This document shows positions 53,126-63,549 of a stretch of DNA of 64,000 bases, in pieces. The position numbers and the translations under genes are program-made. Within the stretch, counting starts at the first letter, position 1, and each line of letters starts with the position of its first letter. Origin of the DNA: an uncultured Ileibacterium sp. (lineage in GTDB: Bacteria > Bacillota > Clostridia > Peptostreptococcales > Anaerovoracaceae); the NCBI GenBank assembly GCA_902488835.1, contig CABTXQ010000001.1, positions 21,117 to 85,116 of the forward strand, given 5' to 3'. The notes beneath the pieces were generated by a model. The model worked only from the letters and a program-made list of their open reading frames with translations. It did no database searches and had not been told where the DNA came from.

Positions 53126-53968
53126 TTATATCAACTTATCTCTTAACTTTGACCAATAGTCGTAATCTTTAAATCTAATTAAAGAAATTTCTTTGGAGGA
53201 TTTTTTTAGCTCAATATAAGAAACTTCATCAAATATTGATTCAAGTCCGTCATATGTTAAATATATTGGTTCATTAGACGTTCGGTGGACTGTAGAAAGT
53301 TTTACTCTTCCTTCAATAGGAAGTATTATGCTTGAATGATATGACCTGTACGCATTGGTGCTAGCTGGGGCTACAGGAGTTAGCTGTAAGACCCCAAGAC
53401 CTGGTGCAACGATAGAGCCGCCAAGGGAATAGTTGTAGGCTGTTGAACCAACTTCAGTAGAAACAAGGATTCCATCACCGCTGAAATTCTGTATGACTGT
53501 ATCATTTATGCTTACCTCAAAATGTGTAAGATTTGTTAAAGGACCTCTCACCATCATTTCATTTAGTGTGTAAATAGATTGTTTTTGACCAGATTTCATC
53601 ACTACATCCGTTTCAAGAACCGGGATGATCTGGGTCATATAAGTATTCTTATAATAAGAATCTAGAAACTTTTTAATATCTTTATCATTAGCCTTAAGTT
53701 CCTGGAAAAATCCCAGGTGACCAGTGTTAATTCCAATAATAGGGCAGGATGGGAAATTACAGTCATGAAGAAAGTGTAAGAATGTACCATCTCCACCTAT
53801 ACATGCAATAAGATCTGCTTCATGTGCTAACTCATTACGACTTTTCTCATTATAAAGAACTTCAAAATCAGCATCTTTAAGAATTTTAACAAATTTACTC
53901 CTCATATCAAGGGATATATCTGTTCCGTTTGTATAAATATATATTTTCTTTTTATTTGGATTTGACAT
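53126..53968 (-). CDS. nadK: NAD kinase
   Basis: From ATG 53968 the protein has 280 residues. It has the family motif GGDGTFLHFLHD (about 57-68), NTGHLGFFQEL, and the C-terminal GDGILVSTEVGSTAYNYSLGG and LTPVAPA motifs. It phosphorylates NAD to NADP. A TTG upstream would add six residues. The start lies inside the last codons of pepF, so translation is coupled to it; GGTGAT acts as a weak SD. Confidence 0.96.
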   Translation of the reverse strand: MSNPNKKKIYIYTNGTDISLDMRSKFVKILKDADFEVLYNEKSRNELAHEADLIACIGGDGTFLHFLHDCNFPSCPIIGINTGHLGFFQELKANDKDIKKFLDSYYKNTYMTQIIPVLETDVVMKSGQKQSIYTLNEMMVRGPLTNLTHFEVSINDTVIQNFSGDGILVSTEVGSTAYNYSLGGSIVAPGLGVLQLTPVAPASTNAYRSYHSSIILPIEGRVKLSTVHRTSNEPIYLTYDGLESIFDEVSYIELKKSSKEISLIRFKDYDYWSKLRDKLI

Positions 53969-55808
53969 AATAATCACCACTATCAATTAGATTATCTAAT
54001 TCTTCTACCAATTTATCAAACGTAATCATAGCTCTTTCAATAGATTTATTTGAGCTCATATCAATTCCTGCAATTTTAAGAAGTTCAATAGGGTAGTTTG
54101 AATCACCACTCTTTAAGAATTCAATATAGTCATTAGCTGCTAATTTTCCAAAATGTCCGTTATCATTATTCATATCAGATGATTTACCGAGTATTGAAGA
54201 TACAATAGAGCTGGCACCTGAATAACCGGTGGCATACTGATATACATAGAACGGTCTATAAAAATGAGGTATTCTCGACCATTCATACTGTATGAATTCA
54301 TCGTGTGAAATTTCAGGTCCATAGTAGAGAGTATTGAGGTTATCATAAGTATTATTAAGCCATTTTGCCGTTAACTGACCACCTTTTTCAACATAATTAT
54401 GTGAAAGAAGTTCAAATTCAGAAAACATTGTCTGCCTAAATACCGTTGATTTAAATGCATCTATATACTTGCTTATCCAGTATATTTTCTCATCTTTATT
54501 CGTTGAATTATCTATCATATAATTCATTAATAGAATTTCATTAACTGTGCTTGCAGTTTCAGCAGTGAAAATTGAATGACTACCATAAATAAAGGGCTGA
54601 TTTTCTCTTGTGTAAATTGAGTGCATAGAGTGTCCACCTTCGTGAATTAATGTGAAAGCATCATTTATTTCATCATTAAAATTCATAAGGATATATGGAA
54701 AACTATCATAAGAACCAAAGCTATATGCACCTGAAGTCTTGCCCTTGTTCTCATATACATCGACCCATCTTTCCTTTAAAACACCATCTTTAAATCTGTT
54801 TACATATTCTTCTCCGAGTGGTGAAAGAGCTTTACAGCAGATCGATACGGCTTCATCAAAAGTGCATTTTTTGGTCTTTGGCTCAATAAGCGGAACATAT
54901 ATGTCATACATCTTATGCTCATCAAGTCCAAGGACTTTTTTTCTAATATTTACATACTTATACATGGAAGGAAGGTGCTTGTGTACCGTTTCAATAAGAT
55001 TTGTATATATTAGGCTTGGTATATTTTCAGAATCAAGCGCAGAACTTAGAACATCGTTATATTTTCTAATTTTTGAATCCATTACGAAGTTTTTGACATT
55101 ATAAGAATAAACAACTGAAAGGGTATTATTGAGTCTCTTATATTTATCATACATTTGTTCGAAGACTTTTTTTCGAAGTTTCCTATTAGGTGACTCCATT
55201 AGTTTAGAATAGTTACCATGCGTTATATTTATGATTTCTCCATTATCATCAGTAGTATTTCCAAAGTCGATATCAACATTGTTTAGCATCGAAAATATTT
55301 CACCTGAAGCACCCCTTATGTCAGCTAAATTTGCAAGTATTGTTTCTTCTTCTTTTGAAAGGACATGTTTTTTGTTGCGGAAAAGTGATTCAAGCATGAA
55401 TCTATAGGTTTCAAGCCCAGATTCAATATTAAAGTATGAAAAGATTTTATCTTCATCAGAGGATAAGAGCATAGGAGTAAAAAAAGATGTGTTTGCAGAT
55501 ATCTTTGAAGCTGCATCCATGGCTTTACCTGTCATTTCAACATATTTCGAGTTGGAATTATCTTCGTCTCTTTTTTGCCTTGCATATACTATAACTTTTT
55601 CAAAGATTCTCGAAATCTTTGTACTTTCATTGAGTTGTATCAAAAGGGAAGAAGGGTCTTTAGCAACAGAATCAGAGTGTCTTTTGAAATCTTTCGATAG
55701 ATTTAGCGCTTCATCTAAGTCTTTTTCCCATATATCTTCATCAGGATACATTCGTTCAATATCCCATTTGTATTTATCTTCAATATCTTTACGTTCTAAC
55801 ATTGACAT
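53952..55808 (-). CDS. pepF: Oligoendopeptidase F
   Basis: The M3-family zinc peptidase of 618 residues (from ATG 55808) has the metal motif HEGGHSMHS (about 384-392) with the downstream glutamate in the ETASTVNEILL segment. It degrades 7-17 residue peptides in the cytoplasm. GAGG lies 5 bases before ATG 55808; a GTG two codons upstream would overlap that SD. The 3' end overlaps nadK by 17 bases. Confidence 0.96.
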   Translation of the reverse strand: MSMLERKDIEDKYKWDIERMYPDEDIWEKDLDEALNLSKDFKRHSDSVAKDPSSLLIQLNESTKISRIFEKVIVYARQKRDEDNSNSKYVEMTGKAMDAASKISANTSFFTPMLLSSDEDKIFSYFNIESGLETYRFMLESLFRNKKHVLSKEEETILANLADIRGASGEIFSMLNNVDIDFGNTTDDNGEIINITHGNYSKLMESPNRKLRKKVFEQMYDKYKRLNNTLSVVYSYNVKNFVMDSKIRKYNDVLSSALDSENIPSLIYTNLIETVHKHLPSMYKYVNIRKKVLGLDEHKMYDIYVPLIEPKTKKCTFDEAVSICCKALSPLGEEYVNRFKDGVLKERWVDVYENKGKTSGAYSFGSYDSFPYILMNFNDEINDAFTLIHEGGHSMHSIYTRENQPFIYGSHSIFTAETASTVNEILLMNYMIDNSTNKDEKIYWISKYIDAFKSTVFRQTMFSEFELLSHNYVEKGGQLTAKWLNNTYDNLNTLYYGPEISHDEFIQYEWSRIPHFYRPFYVYQYATGYSGASSIVSSILGKSSDMNNDNGHFGKLAANDYIEFLKSGDSNYPIELLKIAGIDMSSNKSIERAMITFDKLVEELDNLIDSGDYYVKSK

Positions 55809-55842
55809 GTTCACCTCATTACTATAAAAAAATAAATTAATA

Positions 55843-55851
55843 TGATATAAT
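55843..55851 (+). promoter_or_regulatory. Extended -10 element of the 167-residue ORF
   Basis: TG-A-TATAAT (55843-55851), no good -35. It leaves about 40 bases before the ATG at 55898. Confidence 0.45.
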
Positions 55852-55865
55852 TTTCAATGTATGTA

Positions 55866-55874
55866 ATTATAGCA
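55866..55874 (-). promoter_or_regulatory. Extended -10 element of pepF
   Basis: On the minus strand TG-C-TATAAT (55874-55866), no good -35. It lies face to face with the plus-strand element, so the two transcripts would start across each other. Confidence 0.45.
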
Positions 55875-55897
55875 TATTAATTTATAAAGGTGAACTT

Positions 55898-56401
55898 ATG
55901 GAAAAGCATGATTTCTACAGTCTTATTGATATAAGCACCCCTGAGGATTTTAAGTTTTATGAAAATGTTGAGTCCATTATGGAATCTGATGATTATATAG
56001 AACCAGGGCTCCTTTTTGAACTCTTTCGCAAGCTGGACTGGTTAGATCTTGAGGAATTATTCATGAAATATTTTGAAGAGCTTTTTAGGGTTTTTCCAGA
56101 AAAAGAAGACGATCTATGCTTGACTATTCAAGCTATAACAAATAAGTTTAACAATATTTTCAATGCAGGAAATGATGAGGAAGCGGTCAAAAGTCTTTCT
56201 TTAGAAATTCATAAATTTAAGAAGTGGTTTGTATATGATAAGTCCGTATCTAATCTTAATAATGGAGAAGAAATTAATCTCCGTGATGCTATCTATAATA
56301 TCTATGCGATGAGATTCGGAGGAGCTGAATGCAGCTATAATTTTGACAATGTAAGCAGCTATATTGATAGCTATGATATAAGAATATCCGATTTAATATA
56401 A
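55898..56401 (+). CDS. Hypothetical protein (167 aa) upstream of the M16 peptidase
   Basis: I do not recognise this protein. It is acidic and largely helical by composition, with no signal peptide or membrane helix. Segments rich in aromatic and acidic residues (LFELFRKLDWLDLEELFMKY, about 39-58) suggest a helical bundle. It has an AAAGGTG SD and ends 10 bases before the M16 peptidase gene, so the two are likely co-transcribed and the protein may partner the peptidase. No enzyme motif is visible. Confidence 0.82.
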   Translation: MEKHDFYSLIDISTPEDFKFYENVESIMESDDYIEPGLLFELFRKLDWLDLEELFMKYFEELFRVFPEKEDDLCLTIQAITNKFNNIFNAGNDEEAVKSLSLEIHKFKKWFVYDKSVSNLNNGEEINLRDAIYNIYAMRFGGAECSYNFDNVSSYIDSYDIRISDLI

Positions 56402-56411
56402 AAGGTGATAT

Positions 56412-57656
56412 ATGATAAAAGTTGTAAATTTTGATTCAGGCGTAAGGCTTATAATGGAAAATATTGAGAATATAAGAACTGTCTCTGTTGGAATATGGGT
56501 AGATGTCGGGTCATCTTCTGAATTAAAGAATGAAGATTTCGGAGCATCTCATTTTATAGAACATATGCTTTTCAAGGGAACAAAGAAGCGCTCTTCATTT
56601 GATATAGTTAACGAAATTGACAGAATTGGCGGTCAACAAAATGCTTTTACCGGTAAGGAAAAGACGTGTTATTATATTAAGGTTCTTGATAATCACTTTG
56701 ATATTGCTGCTGACGTATTAACAGACATGATTTCTAATCCTACCTTTGATTCATTTGAGATAGAGAGAGAGAAACTTGTAGTTTGTGAAGAAATTAATAT
56801 GAATCTTGATGATCCTGACGATCTTGCAATAGATAATTTAGAACGTATTATTTACGGCGGCACACCTATGTCTCATCCGGTTCTTGGAAGTAAAGAGAGT
56901 GTAATGTCATTCACAAAAGACTCAATCACTAAATACTATAATAAACACTACTGCAAAAATAATTTGGTAATATCTGTTGCAGGGTCATTTGATGAAGATG
57001 AGGTTATAAGTTATTTTGAAAATGCTTTTGCTGAATTAGCGACTAATGATATTCCAAGTTTTGAATTTGAACTGCCTGATTATAATAAAGTCAGCGGATA
57101 TAATGAGATTAATAAGGACATAGAGCAAGCACATCTTGCAATAGGGATAAAATCAATACCTTATAATGACGAACGTAAATATGCTCTTAAGGTTCTAAAT
57201 ACGCTTATAGGTGGAGGAATGTCTTCAAGACTTTTCCAGCATATTAGAGAAAAAAAAGGTCTTGCTTATTCTATTCATTCTTCATTAGGGTTTAATAAAA
57301 ATACCGGAATATTTGTAATTGAAGCAGGAGTATCAAAAGAAAATGTTCAAAAAACTCTTGATGGAATAAAAGAAGAACTTGATATATTAAAGAACAATAA
57401 AGTATCTGATTCAGAAATAATAAGTGCAAAGGAACAGCTTAAGAGCAGCTATATATTCAGTTCTGAGAATATCCAGTCAAGGATGATCCTGAATGGCATT
57501 GAGCTTCTTAATGATGGTGTTATACAGTCTCAGGATGAAGTCATATCATCAATTGACTCAATTACCAATAAAGATCTAGAAACAGTTAAGGAAATCATTC
57601 ATGACTACAACAAGTATTCAGTTGTAAATGTTTGTAATATGAAAGGGACAAATTAG
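56412..57656 (+). CDS. M16 family zinc peptidase (processing-protease-like)
   Basis: The 414-residue peptidase has the inverted zinc motif HFIEH (about 51-55) in GASHFIEHMLFKGT with the downstream Glu in the EEINMNLDDP segment. The second, inactive M16 half follows (GGGMSSRLFQHIREKKGLAYSI, about 272-293). Relatives (YmxG/MlpA) stand next to pnp and dut in Bacilli and Clostridia; here the pair with dut is kept but pnp is far away. The substrate is unknown. The last base is directly followed by the dut ATG. Confidence 0.93.
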   Translation: MIKVVNFDSGVRLIMENIENIRTVSVGIWVDVGSSSELKNEDFGASHFIEHMLFKGTKKRSSFDIVNEIDRIGGQQNAFTGKEKTCYYIKVLDNHFDIAADVLTDMISNPTFDSFEIEREKLVVCEEINMNLDDPDDLAIDNLERIIYGGTPMSHPVLGSKESVMSFTKDSITKYYNKHYCKNNLVISVAGSFDEDEVISYFENAFAELATNDIPSFEFELPDYNKVSGYNEINKDIEQAHLAIGIKSIPYNDERKYALKVLNTLIGGGMSSRLFQHIREKKGLAYSIHSSLGFNKNTGIFVIEAGVSKENVQKTLDGIKEELDILKNNKVSDSEIISAKEQLKSSYIFSSENIQSRMILNGIELLNDGVIQSQDEVISSIDSITNKDLETVKEIIHDYNKYSVVNVCNMKGTN

Positions 57657-58094
57657 ATGAAGCTAAAGATTAAAAGCGAGTCAGGTAGGCTTCCAAAGTA
57701 CCAAACAAAGGGATCGGCAGGTATGGATTTGACAGCATTTCTTGATATGCCAATAACTTTAAAACCTATGGAAAGAAAGCTTATTCCTACAGGTATCTAT
57801 GTTGAAATACCTACGGGATACGAAGGTCAGGTTAGGGCTAGAAGCGGGCTTGCAATAAAACATGGAATTGGCCTTGTAAACAGTATTGGGACCATAGATA
57901 GTGATTATAGAGGAGAACTAAAGATTCCCGTAATAAATTTTGGAAATGAAGACTTTGTAATTAATGATGGAGATAGAATTGCACAGTTTGTAATATCCAA
58001 GTATGAATCTGTAGAAATTGAATTAACAGACAAACTTGTGGATAGTGAAAGAGGAATTGGTGGTTTTGGACATACAGGAATAAAAAACAAATAA
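57657..58094 (+). CDS. dut: dUTP diphosphatase
   Basis: The 145-residue trimeric dUTPase has all five motifs: GSAGMDLTA (1), RSGLAIKHG (2), GTIDSDYRGE with the catalytic Asp (3), GDRIAQFVI (4) and RGIGGFGHTG (5). It hydrolyses dUTP to dUMP and PPi, keeping uracil out of DNA. The PPi could feed hppA. It begins immediately after the M16 stop. Confidence 0.98.
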   Translation: MKLKIKSESGRLPKYQTKGSAGMDLTAFLDMPITLKPMERKLIPTGIYVEIPTGYEGQVRARSGLAIKHGIGLVNSIGTIDSDYRGELKIPVINFGNEDFVINDGDRIAQFVISKYESVEIELTDKLVDSERGIGGFGHTGIKNK

Positions 58095-58103
58095 TTTATA
58101 TAC

Positions 58104-59102
58104 ATGATTCATTATAAGAAAGATATAGAAAAAATAGAATATGAATTACTAAGTCCTATGGCAACTAAGTCAAAGGATACGAAGGGAAGGATCTATGATG
58201 AACCACCCTGTATTTATCGTACAGAATTTCAACGTGACAGGGATAGAATAATTCATTCAAAAGCTTTTAGACGCCTTCTTAATAAGACTCAGGTTTTTAT
58301 ATCACCTGAGGGAGATCACTATAGAACAAGACTAACGCATACTCTTGAAGTGGCACAAATTGGAAGAACAATAGCAAGAATTCTTGGTTGCAATGAGGAT
58401 CTGACTGAAGCTATTTCCCTTGGTCATGATCTTGGGCACACACCGTTCGGGCATAATGGAGAATTATTTCTTAACGAAATACATCCAGGCGGTTTTCATC
58501 ATAATGAGCAGAGCCTAAGAGTTGTAGATAGATTAGAGAAGAAAAAAGACAGATATGGTCTAAATCTCACATGGGAGGTTAGAGACGGTATTCTCAATCA
58601 CAGGAGCCGTAATAAGCCATCAACTATTGAGGGACAGATCGTAAGAATTTCAGATAAGATTGCATATATTAATCACGATATTGATGATGCTATCAGGGGT
58701 GGTGTTATAACTCAGGAAGATCTTCCTATTAAGGATATTGATGTGCTCGGATATACACACGGAGAAAGAATTAATAATTTAATTCAAGATATTGTTATAA
58801 ATAGTGATAATAAGGATTACATTACACCAAGCGATGATATGAATTATGCCTTAATGGATCTTAGGGCTTTTATGTTCAAGAATGTTTATAATAGTGAACG
58901 CGTGAAGAAGGAAGAAGATCTTCAAGAAATAAAAGATCAAATCGAAGGACTATATGATTATTTCATGAAAAATCCTGATAATCTTCCTGAAATGTATAAA
59001 TTAATAATTGAAGAAGATGGATTAAATACTGCAGTCAAAGACTATGTAGCAGGGATGACAGACAGATACGCAAATAAAGTGTATAATTCCATATTACGAT
59101 AA
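58104..59102 (+). CDS. dgt: Deoxyguanosinetriphosphate triphosphohydrolase-like HD protein
   Basis: The 332-residue HD-domain protein shows RTRLTHTLEVAQIG (the first metal His, about 72-85), LGHDLGHTPFGHNGE (the HD pair, about 110-124) and NHDIDD later in the domain. It matches the dNTP triphosphohydrolase-like group found upstream of dnaG in many Firmicutes; true dGTP specificity is not shown. The SD before ATG 58104 is weak. It sits in the order dut-dgt-dnaG-rpoD. Confidence 0.94.
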   Translation: MIHYKKDIEKIEYELLSPMATKSKDTKGRIYDEPPCIYRTEFQRDRDRIIHSKAFRRLLNKTQVFISPEGDHYRTRLTHTLEVAQIGRTIARILGCNEDLTEAISLGHDLGHTPFGHNGELFLNEIHPGGFHHNEQSLRVVDRLEKKKDRYGLNLTWEVRDGILNHRSRNKPSTIEGQIVRISDKIAYINHDIDDAIRGGVITQEDLPIKDIDVLGYTHGERINNLIQDIVINSDNKDYITPSDDMNYALMDLRAFMFKNVYNSERVKKEEDLQEIKDQIEGLYDYFMKNPDNLPEMYKLIIEEDGLNTAVKDYVAGMTDRYANKVYNSILR

Positions 59103-59114
59103 ATAGGTAGGCAC

Positions 59115-60893
59115 ATGTCATTTAATCACAATTTTATTGAAGATTTAAAAAACAAACTAAATATAGTTGATATAATAGGTCAAAATATTCAGTTAAAAAA
59201 GAAGGGTGCTAACTATTGGGGGATATGTCCTTTTCACAGTGAAAAAACCCCAAGTTTTTCAGTTAACGAAGAAAAACAATTCTATCATTGCTTTGGATGT
59301 GGTGCCGGTGGAGATATAATAAAATTTGTACAGGATTACTATAAGCTTGATTTTAATGATGCGATAGCGATGATTTGTAACGATAACGGCATAGAATTAC
59401 CTAAAATGACAAATCAAACTAATTTCAATTATAAAAGATATTATGAAATCAATAAAATTGCCGCAACATATTATCTAAACAACCTTAGAAAACTTCCTAA
59501 TCCTGGATATATGTATATATCGAAACGAGGAATCTCGAATAAGACTTTGAACAAATTTGGGATAGGATATTCGAATGATTCGTGGGATGGACTTTATAGA
59601 CATATGAGCTCTCTAAAAATTCCAGAAGAGGAGCTGGAGCGTATAGGTCTTATTAAGAAGAATAAAAATGGAAAATACTATGATAAATTCAGGAATCGTG
59701 TAATATTTCCTATAATTAATACACAAAAAAAGGTAATAGGATTCGGAGGACGGAGTATAATAAACGGCGACAAGGGAATGCCAAAGTATTTAAACTCCGA
59801 TGAAAGTGAGATATTTCACAAAAAAAATAACCTTTACGGTTTAAATCTTGCTAGAGACGAAGTAAAAAAAGAAGGGAACATTATTATCGTCGAGGGATAT
59901 ATGGATGTTATAAGCTTATATCAAGCAGGAGTTAAAAATGCAATTGCTTCTCTAGGAACAGCTCTTACAGTTGAACAAGCTAGGCTTTTAGCAAGATATA
60001 CAAAAAATGTTGTTCTGGCATATGATTCAGACAATGCTGGTATAAATGCAACATTAAGGGCTATCGATATTTTGAAAGAAGCCAAAATAAATGTTAGGGT
60101 TCTTAATCTAAATGATGCTAAAGATCCGGATGAATACATAAGAAAATTCAATGTTGAAAGCTTTAGAAATCTGATTAAAGAAGCAGCAGGATCAACCGAT
60201 TTCAGATTAAATCTGCTTAAGAAAAACTATAACCTAAACATAGATGAAGAAGCTCTAAAGTATGTTAAAGAATGCATAAAAATTTTAATAAATCTATCTC
60301 CTGTCGAAAGAGATTTTTATATAAGAAAACTTGCAAATGAAACAAAAATTTCAGAACAGGCTATACGAACTGAAATAGAGTTTTCTCTTAGTGATAAAAT
60401 ACATTCAGCAAGAAATCTTTCTAATTTCAACTCAAAGAATAAGGAAACAGATCTTACCCAAACTATGAGGCTTGAGCTTTATCTTTTATATATTCCTACA
60501 ATTGATGCGGGATATATCGGTAGATTTGATGACGATGAAATAGTATTTAATACCTATCTAGGTAAAAAAATTTATAGAATTGAAAAAGAATTGATTGAAA
60601 ATAATTTAAACATAAAACATCTAGAAGCAGAAGATATATATAAGCTTCTAGATCCTAATGAAGAAGAGGTTTATCGAAAGTTTATAAATAAGGTTTTTAT
60701 GGGTGGAGATATTGAAGAGTTCTATAAGGAATGTCTAAATAAGTACAGACTTGATTACTGTATACAAAGAAAAAATCAATTACAAAACGAACTCGATGTA
60801 TATGAAAAAATAGGTGATAAAAAATCTAAGGATAAAACTTTTGAAAAAATTCTTGTTGAACAAGCTAAAATCACAAAATTGAAAGGGGAATAG
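59115..60893 (+). CDS. dnaG: DNA primase
   Basis: The 592-residue primase has an N-terminal CHC2 zinc ribbon ([11 protein letters not shown], 38-48, with [11 protein letters not shown]), the TOPRIM catalytic core (about 250-340; [34 protein letters not shown]) and a C-terminal helicase-interaction region. It lays down RNA primers at the replication fork. The stop is one base from the rpoD ATG. Confidence 0.98.
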   Translation: MSFNHNFIEDLKNKLNIVDIIGQNIQLKKKGANYWGICPFHSEKTPSFSVNEEKQFYHCFGCGAGGDIIKFVQDYYKLDFNDAIAMICNDNGIELPKMTNQTNFNYKRYYEINKIAATYYLNNLRKLPNPGYMYISKRGISNKTLNKFGIGYSNDSWDGLYRHMSSLKIPEEELERIGLIKKNKNGKYYDKFRNRVIFPIINTQKKVIGFGGRSIINGDKGMPKYLNSDESEIFHKKNNLYGLNLARDEVKKEGNIIIVEGYMDVISLYQAGVKNAIASLGTALTVEQARLLARYTKNVVLAYDSDNAGINATLRAIDILKEAKINVRVLNLNDAKDPDEYIRKFNVESFRNLIKEAAGSTDFRLNLLKKNYNLNIDEEALKYVKECIKILINLSPVERDFYIRKLANETKISEQAIRTEIEFSLSDKIHSARNLSNFNSKNKETDLTQTMRLELYLLYIPTIDAGYIGRFDDDEIVFNTYLGKKIYRIEKELIENNLNIKHLEAEDIYKLLDPNEEEVYRKFINKVFMGGDIEEFYKECLNKYRLDYCIQRKNQLQNELDVYEKIGDKKSKDKTFEKILVEQAKITKLKGE

Positions 60894-60894
60894 G

Positions 60895-62118
60895 ATGGCA
60901 AAAAAGAAAATTGATCCGAATAGTATTGAAGGTAAGGTAAAGGCTATAGAACGTAATATTGAATTAACCCCTGAAGAAAAGGAAAATGCAATAAAAAAAG
61001 AAAAAACTCTAGCGATGAGGGATCAATATGTCAATGATTTAGTAGAGAGAGGTAAAAAGACAAATGGTGAAATTACAATTGGTGAAGTGGTAAATTATCT
61101 ATATGATCTAGACCTTGATAAAAATGAAGTAGAATCGACATATGCATTAATTGAAGAAAAGGGAATAAAGGTTGTTGAACATCGCGAGCCATTAGATTCG
61201 GAACTAGATGATGAAGAAAATCCGGATGATGGAGTTGTAATTAATAAAAACGGTGAGATAAACGTAGAAGCAACTGTACCAAAAACTCTTCCAACAGATG
61301 ATCCTGTAAGGATGTACCTAAAAGAAATAGGTAAAGTAAGCCTTCTAACTGCTGATGAAGAAAAAGAGCTGGCAAAAAGGATGGAGGCAGGCGATGAGTG
61401 GGCTAAGAAACGACTTTGTGAATGCAATCTCAGGCTTGTTGTAAGTATAGCTAAAAGATATCTTAATAGAGGACTTTCATTTCTTGACCTTATACAGGAA
61501 GGAAATCTTGGACTAATCAAGGCAGTTGACAAATTTGATTACACAAAAGGTTATAAATTCAGTACATATGCTACATGGTGGATAAGGCAAGCTATTACAA
61601 GATCAATAGCAGATCAGGCAAGAACTATTAGAATTCCAGTTCATATGGTAGAAACAATAAACAAATTAATAAGAGTTAGCAGGCAACTACTTCAGGAATA
61701 CGGAAGAGAACCAACATCAGAAGAAATTGCTGAAGAGATGGGAATAACAGTCGACAAAGTAAGAGAAATAAAGAAAATATCGCAGGATCCTGTAAGCTTC
61801 GAAACACCTATTGGAGAAGAAGAAGACAGTCATCTAGGAGACTTCATACCAGATGAAGACGCTCTTGATCCAGTTGATGCGGCAGCTAAATCAATGTTAA
61901 AAGAGCAGCTGATGGAAGTTCTTGATACTCTTAGCGAAAGAGAAAAAAAAGTGCTGATTCTAAGATTTGGGGTTGAAGACGATAGACCACGAACGCTTGA
62001 AGAAGTAGGAAAAGAATTTAATGTTACAAGAGAGCGTATAAGACAGATAGAAGCAAAGGCATTAAGAAAACTAAGGCACCCTTCAAGGAGAAAAAAATTA
62101 AAAGAATATCTTGATTGA
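60895..62118 (+). CDS. rpoD: RNA polymerase primary sigma factor (SigA)
   Basis: The 407-residue sigma-70 has an N-terminal acidic region (1.1-like), region 1.2 ([11 protein letters not shown]), region 2 ([38 protein letters not shown], covering -10 recognition), region 3 and region 4 ([35 protein letters not shown]) binding the -35 box. The -35/-10 boxes seen throughout this window (TTGACT, TATAAT) fit its specificity. It is last of the dgt-dnaG-rpoD block and is followed by a terminator. Confidence 0.98.
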   Translation: MAKKKIDPNSIEGKVKAIERNIELTPEEKENAIKKEKTLAMRDQYVNDLVERGKKTNGEITIGEVVNYLYDLDLDKNEVESTYALIEEKGIKVVEHREPLDSELDDEENPDDGVVINKNGEINVEATVPKTLPTDDPVRMYLKEIGKVSLLTADEEKELAKRMEAGDEWAKKRLCECNLRLVVSIAKRYLNRGLSFLDLIQEGNLGLIKAVDKFDYTKGYKFSTYATWWIRQAITRSIADQARTIRIPVHMVETINKLIRVSRQLLQEYGREPTSEEIAEEMGITVDKVREIKKISQDPVSFETPIGEEEDSHLGDFIPDEDALDPVDAAAKSMLKEQLMEVLDTLSEREKKVLILRFGVEDDRPRTLEEVGKEFNVTRERIRQIEAKALRKLRHPSRRKKLKEYLD

Positions 62119-62152
62119 TATCTAAAAAAGCAATAAATACCAAGCTTTTTAT

Positions 62153-62181
62153 AAAGGATGGGATAAAACCATCCTTTTTTT
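62153..62181 (+). terminator. Intrinsic terminator of rpoD
   Basis: AAAGGATGG (62153-62161), 7-nt loop, CCATCCTTT (62169-62177), then further T. The stretch 62182-62403 is very AT-rich and holds the GH25 promoter; I see nothing else in it. Confidence 0.9.
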
Positions 62182-62320
62182 ATTGAATTTAAATATTGTG
62201 CTTATCTAAAAAAATATTACTAAATATAGATTGGTTAACAATAAAAATAGGTCTTTGTGTGATGAAGATATGTATAATAATTTTACAATGTATATTAAAT
62301 TTTTTTAATTTTTGCTTTTT

Positions 62321-62350
62321 TTCAACTTATTTATAATTAAGTGCTAGAAT
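62321..62350 (+). promoter_or_regulatory. Candidate promoter of the GH25 lysozyme gene
   Basis: TTCAAC (62321-62326), 18-bp spacer, TAGAAT (62345-62350) with a TGC extension. It leaves about 47 bases to the ATG. Confidence 0.55.
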
Positions 62351-62403
62351 CTCGGTATCAATTTTATTCGATTTTAACGAATTTAAAGATGAGGTATTAC
62401 ACT

Positions 62404-63531
62404 ATGAAAAAGATATTTATCAAGTTTATGTTTACAGCATTAGTATTGGTTTGCTTTTCAACACCATCTTTTGCTTCTAAGGGTGGAATAGAATCAATTG
62501 TTAATCAGTCAGCTTCCACTGCATTCAATGCATTAAAAAATCAGACAATTGAACAGTTAACAACATCTTTAGTTAATAAAAAGATTGAAGATAACGAAGC
62601 TAAAGTAACGATTAGCATTAAAACGGATGAGAGTAAGGAATCTGTTGAAAAGAGGGAGGCCAAGGAATCATCTGGTAAGGCTGCTATGGAAGCAAAAAAT
62701 TTAGCTGAATCATCTTCAAATGTTTTAAGTTATAATAAGCTAGCTTCTTATACTAAAGTTGCCTCCAATAATAATGAGGCAACATCTGAACCTTCAATTA
62801 ATAATGAAAAATCTCAGTCTAATGAAGAAATTAAGCCTGAGACATCTACAGAAGAACCTAATACGGAATCATCAAGTAATGAAATAGCTGAAACTACAGA
62901 TAATTCAGTTGAACAAGAAAGCCCAATTATTCCTGCAGGAAGTCTAGGCATTGATGTATCAGAATTTAATGGCAATATAGATTGGAAGGCTGTTAAAGAG
63001 CATGGAGTAAAATTTGCTTTTATTAGAGTCGCCGGAAGATTTAGTGTAACTGCTGGTATATATGATGATTCAATGTTTGAGTACAATATTGCTCAAGCTA
63101 AGGCTAACGGCATTCAGGTTGGTGTATATTTCTTCACGCAGGCTGTAAATAGCGATGAGGCTATCGAAGAAGCAAGATATGCTATTAACAAGATTAAGCC
63201 TTATGGCATTGATTTACCGATTGTTATTGATTCAGAAGCTGTTAGCGGTGGAGGAAGACACGCAGCAATAAGTGCAGCTGAGAGAACTGAAGTAATCAAG
63301 TCCTTCTGTGAAGAAGTATCAAGCCAAGGATATACTCCAATGATTTATGCAAGTACATGGTGGTTAAATAATAAATTAAACATGAGTGAGCTTTCTGCTT
63401 ACAAGGTTTGGGTTGCTCAGTACAATTCTACATTAACATATAATGGATCATATAATATATGGCAGTATACAAGTGAAGGTAGAATAAACGGAATATCTGG
63501 TAATGTCGATTGTAATCAATGGTTTAATTAA
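62404..63531 (+). CDS. Secreted GH25 family lysozyme
   Basis: From ATG 62404 the protein has 375 residues. A signal peptide ends near SFASKGG (about 20-26). A Ser/Glu/Asn-rich low-complexity linker spans about 65-180. A GH25 muramidase domain (about 182-375) begins GIDVSEFNGNIDW and carries the catalytic acid pair in VIDSEA (DxE); it ends GNVDCNQWF. It cleaves the MurNAc-GlcNAc bond of peptidoglycan. An in-frame GTG 21 codons upstream is rejected because the signal peptide starts at MKKIFIK and GATGAGG precedes it. No wall anchor is seen. It interrupts rpoD-trmK, normally adjacent. Confidence 0.93.
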   Translation: MKKIFIKFMFTALVLVCFSTPSFASKGGIESIVNQSASTAFNALKNQTIEQLTTSLVNKKIEDNEAKVTISIKTDESKESVEKREAKESSGKAAMEAKNLAESSSNVLSYNKLASYTKVASNNNEATSEPSINNEKSQSNEEIKPETSTEEPNTESSSNEIAETTDNSVEQESPIIPAGSLGIDVSEFNGNIDWKAVKEHGVKFAFIRVAGRFSVTAGIYDDSMFEYNIAQAKANGIQVGVYFFTQAVNSDEAIEEARYAINKIKPYGIDLPIVIDSEAVSGGGRHAAISAAERTEVIKSFCEEVSSQGYTPMIYASTWWLNNKLNMSELSAYKVWVAQYNSTLTYNGSYNIWQYTSEGRINGISGNVDCNQWFN

Positions 63532-63549
63532 AATTCTTGTTATATTAAA

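Noticed and set aside
62341..62403. GTG start 21 codons upstream for the GH25 lysozyme
   Set aside because: It would put a polar stretch before the signal peptide, lies inside the promoter -10 region and lacks an SD.
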